This document shows positions 1 through 5,109 of a stretch of 8,173 nt of DNA, piece by piece. Where the stretch lies: assembly GCA_947448105.1 (NCBI GenBank), contig CANFNE010000106.1, positions 1 to 8,173 of the forward strand, read 5' to 3'. Source of the stretch: Burkholderiales bacterium. Its GTDB lineage: Bacteria > Pseudomonadota > Gammaproteobacteria > Burkholderiales > Burkholderiaceae_C. The notes below the pieces were generated by a model. That model saw only the letters and a program-made list of their open reading frames with translations. It had not been told where the DNA came from and searched no databases. The position numbers were made by a program, and so were the translations under genes. How positions within the stretch are numbered: position 1 is the stretch's first letter; every line of letters begins with the position of its first letter.

Positions 1-8
1 CGCTTCAT
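1..8 (-). CDS. start of the next gene in the molybdenum hydroxylase operon (partial)
   Basis: Read on the minus strand, bases 8-1 are ATGAAGCG, and the ATG shares the four bases ATGA with the stop of the iron-sulfur subunit gene. Only Met-Lys-Arg can be read before the window ends. Genes for IorA-type small subunits are usually followed by the large molybdopterin-binding subunit (IorB or xanthine dehydrogenase-like), and a 4-base ATGA overlap is typical of translationally coupled subunits. The identity is therefore inferred from context alone. Confidence 0.5.
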
Positions 9-511
9 ACGGTCACCTCCGCTGCCTTGGATGCAAGGGGTGCGGCTTGCGCAGTGGCAATCTGGGGCGCGCCTGCGGCGCGGTGGATGGCGGCGCGCAC
101 CCGTTGGTAGGTGCCGCAGCGGCAAATGTTGCTCATGGCCGCATCAATATCGGCGTCGGTGGGTTGGGGGATGCGCTTGAGCAAGGCGGCCGCAGCCATC
201 AGCATGCCGCTTTGGCAGTAGCCACACTGGGGCACTTGTTCGGCAATCCAGGCCTGTTGCAGCGCATGGGGCTTTTCGGCGCTGCCCAGCGACTCAATGG
301 TGCGGATGTCTTTGCCCACCAGGATGGACGCCGGAGTGACGCAAGAACGCACCGCCTGGCCTTCCACATGCACGGTGCAGGCGCCGCAAGCCGCGACTCC
401 GCAGCCAAACTTGGTGCCGGTCAGGTGAAGTTGGTCGCGCAACACCCACAAGAGGGGCATGTCGGCTGGGGCGTCGGCTTGTACGGCCTTGCCATTGATC
501 GTGAGGTCCAT
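5..511 (-). CDS. (2Fe-2S)-binding small subunit of a molybdenum hydroxylase (IorA-like)
   Basis: This 168-residue protein is the electron-transfer subunit of a xanthine dehydrogenase-family enzyme, passing electrons from the molybdenum-cofactor subunit through two [2Fe-2S] clusters. The N-terminal plant-ferredoxin-type domain carries C37, C42, C45 and C57 (GCGVAACGAC, then a fourth Cys). The C-terminal helical domain carries C96 and C99 (CGYC) and C130 and C132 (CRC). Both cluster sets are complete, and the length is normal or slightly long because of an Ala-rich tail after about residue 146. The start at 511 is supported by AGGA 8 bases upstream (520-523). The stop overlaps the next ATG (ATGA), so it heads a coupled operon leaving the window. 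The closest named relative is the isoquinoline 1-oxidoreductase alpha subunit, but related small subunits serve aldehyde, nicotinate or other oxidations, so the substrate cannot be set. Confidence 0.93.
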   Translation of the reverse strand: MDLTINGKAVQADAPADMPLLWVLRDQLHLTGTKFGCGVAACGACTVHVEGQAVRSCVTPASILVGKDIRTIESLGSAEKPHALQQAWIAEQVPQCGYCQSGMLMAAAALLKRIPQPTDADIDAAMSNICRCGTYQRVRAAIHRAAGAPQIATAQAAPLASKAAEVTV

Positions 512-570
512 GGGCGTTTTCCTGGTTAAAGCAGGCGCGCATGGTAATGCAGGCCAGAGTGCCTATGCCG

Positions 571-614
571 GCACCGGTCGGCAAAGCCCTAGCTTCGCAT
601 CCTGTCCCCGGTGC
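571..614. repeat. inverted repeat enclosing an 18-base dispersed motif, downstream of the stress gene
   Basis: GCACCGG (571-577) pairs with CCGGTGC (608-614). Between them lies GCCCTAGCTTCGCATCCT (586-603), which recurs with one change at 5130-5147. The element starts 10 bases beyond the stop of the universal stress protein gene, so it could act as a transcript-end structure for that gene, but it has no U-run. It occupies most of the 112-base gap between the stress gene and the iron-sulfur subunit gene. The function is unknown. Confidence 0.35.
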
Positions 615-623
615 GCAGCCCGG

Positions 624-1049
624 CTACTTGACCAGAACCACCGGCTGCTTGGCCAGCGCGATGAGGCGCTGTGCCACCGAGCCCAGCACCAAATCGCTCA
701 GGCCCGAGCGGCCCTTGCTGCCGAGCACCAGCATGTCGAACTTGCCTTTGGTGCCGGTGTTCATGATTTCTTCGACCACGTGGCCGATTTTGATCACCAT
801 GTCGTGGGGTAAATCCGCCTTGTCCAGCACTTTGCGGGCGGGTTTGAGGTCGCGCTCGCTGACTTGGCGGAAATAGTCTTGCAGGCCGTCTTTGGGCAAG
901 TGCTTGGCCAGATGGCGCAGGCCGGTGTCATCGTGCACGGTGACCAGGGTGATGTGTGGCTTTTCTGTGAGCTGCTTGGCCAGTGTGGTGGCGTATTTCA
1001 CCGCGCGCAGGGCGGAACGAGAGCCATCAACAGCAATCAAAATTTTCAT
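624..1049 (-). CDS. universal stress protein, UspA family
   Basis: A 141-residue single-domain cytoplasmic universal stress protein of normal length. It opens with a hydrophobic strand and Asp (MKILIAVDGS, D8). It ends with the ATP-binding signature G-x2-G-x9-G-S: G110, G113, G123 and S124 in LGSKGRSGL...LGS. The intact motif places it in the nucleotide-binding branch, which usually forms dimers and helps survival under starvation, oxygen limitation or other stress. The frame is open upstream to 1178, but 1049 is preferred because the conserved first strand begins there and GGAG lies 6 bases upstream (1056-1059). It is divergent from the MgtC/DUF4010 gene. The shared 156-base gap carries a perfect FNR/ANR-type box about 119 bases upstream of this start. 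FNR/ANR control of usp genes is known in other proteobacteria; here it is inference. The client pathway is unknown. Confidence 0.95.
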   Translation of the reverse strand: MKILIAVDGSRSALRAVKYATTLAKQLTEKPHITLVTVHDDTGLRHLAKHLPKDGLQDYFRQVSERDLKPARKVLDKADLPHDMVIKIGHVVEEIMNTGTKGKFDMLVLGSKGRSGLSDLVLGSVAQRLIALAKQPVVLVK

Positions 1050-1161
1050 GGAAATCTCCGAAAGGGGAAGGGGTTTGGCGAAGGCGCAGCAAGAGGAAGT
1101 TGCTGCTATCTGGCCTGGGCTTGTCTTGGATCTATGGTCGTCGCAGAGCGCGCGTCGTATA

Positions 1162-1175
1162 TTGATATGCATCAA
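1162..1175. promoter_or_regulatory. candidate FNR/ANR-type regulator binding site
   Basis: The bases TTGAT-ATGC-ATCAA match the FNR/ANR/CRP-superfamily consensus TTGAT-N4-ATCAA at all ten defined positions. The site sits in the divergent gap between the stress protein gene (start 1049) and the MgtC/DUF4010 gene (start 1206 or 1230). Its centre (1168.5) is about 119 bases from the first and 37-61 bases from the second. I found no second full match in the window. No strong -10 hexamer is placed at the ideal distance on either side, so it is unclear which gene it serves and whether it activates or represses. Confidence 0.65.
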
Positions 1176-1205
1176 CAAGCGCGCTCTAGCGCCTACCGTC
1201 TGCCT

Positions 1206-2465
1206 ATGCTCGATTCAAGCGATATTTCTATGTGGTTCAACCTGAGCGTGGCTTTGGGCATTGGCCTGCTCGTGGGCGCCGAGCGCGAGCGGCGCAAGGG
1301 CCCGGACAAGCACCGCAGCGCCGCAGGCATTCGTACTTTTGCCCTGAGCGCGCTCGTGGGTGGCGTGGCCGTGGCCTTGGACCAGCCGTATGTATTTATG
1401 GTGGTCTTGCTGGTCGTCGGTGGCCTGTCGCTGGCCGCTTACCAGCGCAAGGTCGAGGCTGAACCCGGCCTGACCTCGGAGGTGGCGCTGCTGATTACGT
1501 GCCTGCTCGGCGCCCTGTGCGTGACGCGCCCGGCCATGGCCGCGGGCATTGGCGTGGCGTTGGTGGCTTTGCTGGCCGGGCGCGACCAGATGCACCGCTT
1601 TGTGCGCATGGCGCTGACCGAGGCGGAGCTGCACGACGTCATTTTGTTTTTGGGCATGGCGCTGATCGCGCTGCCGCTGGCGCCCGACCGTTATCTGGGG
1701 CCGTTTGGGGCGATCAACCCGCACGCCCTGGTGCGCTTTGTGGTGATGATCATGGCCGTGGGCGCCATGGGCCATGTGGGGCGACGCCTGCTGGGCGCGC
1801 AGTACGGGCTGGCGGTGAGCGGCCTGGCCGGGGGCTTTGTGTCGAGCACCGCCACCATTTATTCCATGGCCGGCTTGGCTGCGCGCGACACCTTGCAGCT
1901 GCGCGGTGCCGCCGCCGGGGCTGTGCTGTCCACCGTGGCGACCATGGTGCAACTCTCTTTGGTGCTGTGGCTGCTGCTGCCCCCGCTTTTTTTGATGCTG
2001 GTCTGGCCTCTCGCGTTAGGCGGGGCGGCGGCAGCCCTGTACGCGCTGGCGCTGCTGCTGAGCACCCCAATGCAGGCCACGGTGGCGCCCGGCGACCTGG
2101 TTCAAGGCCATGCGTTTGAACTCAAAACGACGTTCACGCTGGCGGCGTTTGTTCTGCTGGTCACACTCGTGGCGGCCGCGCTGAACGCCTGGGTGGGCGC
2201 AGGCAGCCTGGTGTACAGCGCTGCGGCGACGGGCTTGGTGGACGCGCATTCCATCGTTGCCTCGGTCAGCGCACTGGTGGGCAGCGGCAAATTGCTGCTG
2301 GCCGACACGCCCTGGGCGGTGCTGGCGGCGCTGACGTCCAACACGGTGACCAAGGCGGTCATCGTCTGCTACAGCGGCACGCCCGCTTTCCGCTGGCGCG
2401 TGCTGCCGGGTTTGCTGCTTTTGATGGCGGCGGTGTGGCTGTCGGCGCTGGCGACTTTGCCTTGA
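1206..2465 (+). CDS. MgtC/SapB-type and DUF4010 integral membrane protein
   Basis: A 419-residue inner-membrane protein with an N-terminal MgtC-like half and a C-terminal DUF4010 half, the arrangement of the COG3174 family. The MgtC-like part has GLLVGAERERR (about 20-30) and AGIRTFALSALVGG (about 40-53). DUF4010-type signatures are GGFVSSTATIYSMA (about 209-222), FELKTTFTLAAF (about 304-315), GLVDAHSIVAS (about 343-353) and SNTVTKA (about 378-384). Roughly ten hydrophobic stretches cover most of the chain. The role is not established: MgtC relatives influence Mg2+ stress and ATP synthase, but transport has not been shown for this family. The start is uncertain. ATG 1206 gives a short soluble N-terminus, ATG 1230 begins directly at MWFNLS, and ATG 1167 lies inside the FNR-type box; none has a clear ribosome-binding site. 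It is convergent with cobA, with only 10 bases between stops. Confidence 0.88.
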   Translation: MLDSSDISMWFNLSVALGIGLLVGAERERRKGPDKHRSAAGIRTFALSALVGGVAVALDQPYVFMVVLLVVGGLSLAAYQRKVEAEPGLTSEVALLITCLLGALCVTRPAMAAGIGVALVALLAGRDQMHRFVRMALTEAELHDVILFLGMALIALPLAPDRYLGPFGAINPHALVRFVVMIMAVGAMGHVGRRLLGAQYGLAVSGLAGGFVSSTATIYSMAGLAARDTLQLRGAAAGAVLSTVATMVQLSLVLWLLLPPLFLMLVWPLALGGAAAALYALALLLSTPMQATVAPGDLVQGHAFELKTTFTLAAFVLLVTLVAAALNAWVGAGSLVYSAAATGLVDAHSIVASVSALVGSGKLLLADTPWAVLAALTSNTVTKAVIVCYSGTPAFRWRVLPGLLLLMAAVWLSALATLP

Positions 2466-2477
2466 GCGCGCGTTTTT
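2445..2477 (+). terminator. weak candidate terminator at the end of the membrane protein gene
   Basis: GCGCT (2445-2449) can pair with AGCGC (2465-2469), followed after GCG by five T (2473-2477). The stem is only 5 base pairs with a 15-base loop, and it overlaps both the 3' end of the DUF4010 gene and the stop of the convergent cobA. The T-run is the best argument for it. A weak or dual-purpose end signal is as much as can be said. Confidence 0.22.
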
Positions 2478-3270
2478 AGCCCTGGGCGCGCAGCGCTAGC
2501 GTTGGGTCTGCGGCATGCGCCGCTTGCAAGCCTTGCAGCACATTGCCCACCACGATCACGCTGGGGCTGCCCAGGTGCTCGCTTTGCAATGTGGCGTGCA
2601 GCGTGGCCAAGGTGGCGGTGGCGTGACGTTGGTTAGGCAGGCTGGCGTTTTGGATGATGGCCACTGGCGTGTCGCCGCGCAGGCCTTGCAGCAGCGCGCT
2701 TTGGATGGTGGCCGCGCCGCTCACGCCCATGTAAATCACCAACGTGAGCTTGGCTTGGTGCGCGGTGTGGGCCAGGGCCACCCAATCGGTGCCGCTGTCG
2801 CCCGGTTTGGCGTGGCCGGTGACAAACACCACGCCGTGCGCGTGCTCGCGGTGGGTGAGTGGCACGTTCAGGCTGGTCAGCGCCGCCAAGCCTGCGGTAA
2901 TGCCGTTGACCACAGTCACCGCAATGCCTGCGGCCTGCAAGGCCTCAACCTCTTCGCCGCCACGGCCAAAGACAAAGGGGTCGCCGCCCTTGAGGCGCAC
3001 CACCTGCTCGCCGCGCTGGGCTTCGCTGACCATGAGTTTTTCAATAAAGGCCTGCGGTGTGGACGCACAGCCGCCACGCTTGCCCACATAAACAATGCGC
3101 GCGTTGGGCGCGGCGTGGGCCAGTACCGCGTCGTTCACCAAGTCGTCCACCAGCAGCACGGTGGCGCTGGCAATGGCCCTCACGGCCTTGAGGGTGAGCA
3201 GCTCCGGGTCGCCAGGACCGGCGCCTACCAATGTGACGCTTCCTGCGGGGGTATTGGAATGGGAGGACAT
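2476..3270 (-). CDS. cobA: uroporphyrinogen-III C-methyltransferase (SUMT)
   Basis: This 264-residue cytosolic enzyme transfers two methyl groups from S-adenosylmethionine to uroporphyrinogen III at C2 and C7, giving precorrin-2, the branch point to siroheme and cobalamin. Visible family motifs are the N-terminal VGAGPGDPELLTLKA (15-29), LVDDLV (40-45), YVGKR (61-65), VRLKGGDPFVFGRGGEE (91-107), NGITAG (122-127) and PLTHREHAHGVVFVTGH (137-153). The length fits the single-domain type, so it is not the fused CysG with dehydrogenase/chelatase domains. The start at 3270 is the first Met before the glycine-rich motif, but no clear ribosome-binding site is visible. It lies 12 bases after the ybiB stop on the same strand, so the two are probably cotranscribed. 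Siroheme is the prosthetic group of assimilatory nitrite and sulfite reductases, but no such reductase is in this window, so the pathway served is inferred. Confidence 0.95.
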   Translation of the reverse strand: MSSHSNTPAGSVTLVGAGPGDPELLTLKAVRAIASATVLLVDDLVNDAVLAHAAPNARIVYVGKRGGCASTPQAFIEKLMVSEAQRGEQVVRLKGGDPFVFGRGGEEVEALQAAGIAVTVVNGITAGLAALTSLNVPLTHREHAHGVVFVTGHAKPGDSGTDWVALAHTAHQAKLTLVIYMGVSGAATIQSALLQGLRGDTPVAIIQNASLPNQRHATATLATLHATLQSEHLGSPSVIVVGNVLQGLQAAHAADPTLALRAQG

Positions 3271-3282
3271 GAAAAAGTCGTT

Positions 3283-4188
3283 TTAAAGGCGGGACGCCAG
3301 TTGCACGATGTGGGCCACTTGCTGGGCAATGGGCGCGGGCAGGGGTTCGCTTCCGTCCAGCACCGTTTCGATGTAGCGCGCGGTGGACGCCGCGTCGATG
3401 GCCGTGGGCAGCGCGGGCAGCGTGCTTAAGGTGCCCGACTGGGGCGCTTGCAACAGCACGTTTTGGCCGTGAATAAAAGCCTGCATCTTGGGCGCGCGCC
3501 GGGGGTCGGCCACGGCTTCGCCTTCGGTGCCGCGCAGCAGCAAGGCGTTGGCTTGGGTAAGCGCCAGCGTCGCGGCCATGGATTGGGCGTATTCGGGGTG
3601 GGTGTAACTGCTCACCAGCAGGCTGGTGCCCGCGCAGGGGTTCATCAGTTTGACGAGGCTGTGGGCGGAGTTGCGCAGGTTGACCACCCGGCGCACGTCC
3701 AAGAGGCGCTGCAAGCCGGGGTGCAGCAGCACGGTGGGAACAAAAGCCACGCTGCCCGGGGCAATCGGCCCCACAGCAGTTTGCGGCGCAACGCCCAACT
3801 CGGCCAGCACTTCGGCGGTAAACACGCGCGTGTTTTCGGTAGCCACGCCGTGGATCAGCACCGGCAAACCCTCGCGCGCCAGCAGCAGCGCCAGCAGCGG
3901 CGTGAGCACCGGTAGCTTGCGCGCGCCGTTGTAGCTGGGAATGACGACGAGCGGCCTAGCACCCGCAGGCACACGCTGCATGCGCGCGGTGGTGGCGTCC
4001 AAAAAGCCCGCCATCTCGTCCGGCGTTTCGCCCTTGATGCGCATCGCCAGGCAAAACGCGCCCACTTCCAGGTCGGTGACGCTGCCGTCGAGCAACTGGC
4101 CCCACAAATCGCAGGCCTGCGCGCGCGTGAGCGACCGAGCGCCCTCTTTACCGCGCCCGATTTCCTTGAGGTAAATGCCGATTCCCAT
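3283..4188 (-). CDS. ybiB: YbiB-family DNA-binding protein (TrpD2-like)
   Basis: A 301-residue protein with the anthranilate phosphoribosyltransferase (TrpD) fold. Recognisable YbiB features in order are KEIGRGK (8-14), LEVGAFCLAMRIKGE (40-54), IPSYNGARK (83-91), LTPLLALLL (95-103), LIHGV (111-115), NLRNSAHSLVKL (170-181), HPEY (197-200) and RGTEGE (219-224). These match what I recall of E. coli YbiB throughout. The E. coli member does not act as a phosphoribosyltransferase; it binds nucleic acids without strong sequence preference and is LexA-regulated. The protein is about 20 residues shorter than E. coli YbiB, mostly at the C-terminus. No LexA box was seen upstream. The start at 4188 aligns with the family N-terminus, though no ribosome-binding site is evident. 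It is the first gene of a likely two-gene unit with cobA. A true TrpD is unlikely, since the typical glycine-rich PRPP loop is replaced by IPSYNGARK. Confidence 0.9.
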   Translation of the reverse strand: MGIGIYLKEIGRGKEGARSLTRAQACDLWGQLLDGSVTDLEVGAFCLAMRIKGETPDEMAGFLDATTARMQRVPAGARPLVVIPSYNGARKLPVLTPLLALLLAREGLPVLIHGVATENTRVFTAEVLAELGVAPQTAVGPIAPGSVAFVPTVLLHPGLQRLLDVRRVVNLRNSAHSLVKLMNPCAGTSLLVSSYTHPEYAQSMAATLALTQANALLLRGTEGEAVADPRRAPKMQAFIHGQNVLLQAPQSGTLSTLPALPTAIDAASTARYIETVLDGSEPLPAPIAQQVAHIVQLASRL

Positions 4189-4237
4189 GGGGTGATTGTC
4201 GGGGATGGCTGAAAACGCGGGGGTATGAGCTTATGCC

Positions 4238-4254
4238 GGGGGGCGCCGCCCCTT
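4238..4254. repeat. GC-rich hairpin in the ybiB leader region
   Basis: GGGGC (4240-4244) and GCCCC (4248-4252) form a 5-pair stem around GCC. An alternative pairing joins GCGCC (4243-4247) with GGCGC (4256-4260). It lies about 50 bases upstream of the ybiB start on the minus strand, so it could be part of the ybiB leader or a leftover end signal. The function is unknown. Confidence 0.25.
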
Positions 4255-4312
4255 TGGCGCTCAATTAGAAATGACCAGCAGAACTTTACAGGGCTTGTCC
4301 AGCGGCGAATGT

Positions 4313-4335
4313 CGGCGAAGACTTGGGCTTCGCCG
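4313..4335. repeat. perfect 8-base-pair hairpin upstream of vapBC
   Basis: CGGCGAAG (4313-4320) and CTTCGCCG (4328-4335) are exact inverted copies around the 7-base loop ACTTGGG. There is no T-run on either side, so it is not a standard terminator. It ends 22 bases before the vapB -10 box, at about the -35 region, and could be an operator or a boundary relic. The 204-base gap between ybiB and vapB otherwise shows no gene. Confidence 0.35.
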
Positions 4336-4357
4336 CAAGCGCTAGGGCGCGTCCAGC

Positions 4358-4391
4358 TATAAAATGTGTACGATTTCGAGGAGATTACACA
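4358..4391 (+). promoter_or_regulatory. vapBC promoter, candidate operator and ribosome-binding site
   Basis: TATAAA (4358-4363) matches five of six -10 positions and would start transcription near 4370. No good -35 box is present, as expected for a promoter that needs or escapes a regulator. TGTGTA (4365-4370) and TACACA (4386-4391) form a perfect inverted repeat with a 15-base spacer, covering the presumed start site and the vapB translation start. VapB-type antitoxins commonly repress their own promoters through inverted repeats in this position. The ribosome-binding site GAGGAG (4378-4383) lies inside the spacer, 9 bases before the ATG. Confidence 0.55.
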
Positions 4392-4392
4392 C

Positions 4393-4587
4393 ATGCGAAC
4401 GAACGTTGTGATTGACGATAAGCTCATGGCCGACGCGCTAAAAGCGTCTGGTGCGCGCACCAAGCGGGAGGCGGTGGAACTTGGCTTGAAGACTTTGCTT
4501 CAGGTCGGGCGACAGGCCGAGGTGCGTCGCCTCAAAGGCACGGTGAACTGGGCGGGCGACCTGGAAGCCATGAGGCGCGACAAGTGA
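4393..4587 (+). CDS. vapB: VapB-family antitoxin (DUF2191 type)
   Basis: A 64-residue antitoxin that should bind and block the adjacent PIN-domain ribonuclease and repress its own operon. The opening MRTNVVIDDKLMADALKASG followed by TKREAVELGLKTLL (23-36) is the classic DUF2191 pattern: a short beta strand then helices, used as a DNA-binding dimer. The C-terminal VNWAGDLEAMRRD (51-63) resembles the conserved toxin-contacting tail. The frame is open back to 4366, but ATG 4393 is preferred because GAGGAG lies 9 bases upstream and the family begins with MRT. The stop overlaps the vapC start by GTGA (4584-4587), which couples translation of the pair. Length is typical. Confidence 0.93.
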   Translation: MRTNVVIDDKLMADALKASGARTKREAVELGLKTLLQVGRQAEVRRLKGTVNWAGDLEAMRRDK

Positions 4588-4985
4588 TTCTGGTTGACTC
4601 CAGCGTCTGGATTGACTACTTGCGCGGCACTGCGACGCCCCAAGCGGAAAAGCTCGATGCCCTGCTTGGCACAGCGCCACTGGCCATTGGAGACTTGATA
4701 CTGGCGGAAGTCTTGCAGGGCTGCTCGACCGACCGAGAGTTCAACGAAGTGAAGCGAACACTCGCAACATTGCACACCGTTCACCTGGGTGGCTTTGAAC
4801 TAGCGATCGAAGCCGCCAGGAACTTTCGGCGCTTGCGAGCGCTTGGGGTCACAGTACGTAAGACTATTGACACGGTGATAGCGACGCGCTGCATTGTGGA
4901 CGGCCTGGAGTTGCTCCACAGCGACCGGGACTTTGATCCGTTTGCACAGCACCTTGGATTGCGGTGTGTTCGGTCTGAAATCTAA
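4584..4985 (+). CDS. vapC: VapC-family PIN-domain toxin ribonuclease
   Basis: A 133-residue PIN-domain endoribonuclease of normal VapC length, starting at GTG 4584, which overlaps the antitoxin stop. The acidic metal-binding residues appear intact: D5 in VDSSVWIDYLRG, E42 in ILAEVLQG, D96 in KTIDTVIATRCI, and D114 or D116 in LLHSDRDFD. VapC toxins cleave tRNAs or rRNA and stop translation when the antitoxin is degraded; which RNA is cut here cannot be read from the sequence. Three 60-base lines inside the gene (4741-4920) count 52-60% G+C, against 67% and 78% in two tsaD lines (6061-6120, 6241-6300), which suggests acquisition from elsewhere. No frameshift or missing residue is seen, so the module is probably active. 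A 100-base fold-back element begins 9 bases after the stop. Confidence 0.94.
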   Translation: MILVDSSVWIDYLRGTATPQAEKLDALLGTAPLAIGDLILAEVLQGCSTDREFNEVKRTLATLHTVHLGGFELAIEAARNFRRLRALGVTVRKTIDTVIATRCIVDGLELLHSDRDFDPFAQHLGLRCVRSEI

Positions 4986-4994
4986 GCTTGGAAA

Positions 4995-5094
4995 TTACCG
5001 ACTGACACGGCTTTAACGCATAACGTCCGATGGAGTGATGGATTGGGCTTCAATCACTCCTCTTGCAAGTGCCGTCAAAGAAGTCGGTCGGTAA
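4995..5094. repeat. about 100-base imperfect fold-back element after vapC
   Basis: Three nested pairings stack on one axis. The outer TTACCGACTGAC (4995-5006) pairs with GTCGGTCGGTAA (5083-5094), twelve of twelve counting one G-U. The middle ACGGC (5007-5011) pairs with GCCGT (5071-5075). The inner GGAGTGAT (5032-5039) pairs with ATCACTCC (5053-5060). The arms are interrupted by unpaired bases, including CAAAGAA (5076-5082) on the right. It fills nearly all of the 124 bases between the convergent vapC and acetyltransferase genes. It could be a two-way transcript end, a structured RNA, or a mobile-element or recombination-site relic. No target-site duplication was seen at its edges. Confidence 0.5.
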
Positions 5095-5109
5095 CTACGG
5101 GCACTTGGA

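Noticed and set aside
1215..1952. Minus-strand open frame of 245 codons within the DUF4010 gene
   Set aside because: The product is a low-complexity His/Ala/Gln-rich shadow opposite a clear membrane protein, with no ribosome-binding site or family motif.
2515..3429. Long plus-strand open frame (304 codons) across cobA and the end of ybiB
   Set aside because: It lies antisense to two well-recognised genes; the His/Gln/Gly-rich translation has no family features and is the usual shadow of GC-rich coding DNA.
3448..3915. Plus-strand open frame of 155 codons opposite ybiB
   Set aside because: The Gln/His/Gly-rich composition is typical of the antisense frame of a high-GC gene, and YbiB motifs on the other strand are unambiguous.
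4995..5100. Integron attC site after vapC
   Set aside because: The fold-back shape is suggestive, but neither arm carries the required RYYYAAC / GTTRRRY core pair; CTTTAAC (5011-5017) fails at its first base and has no partner.
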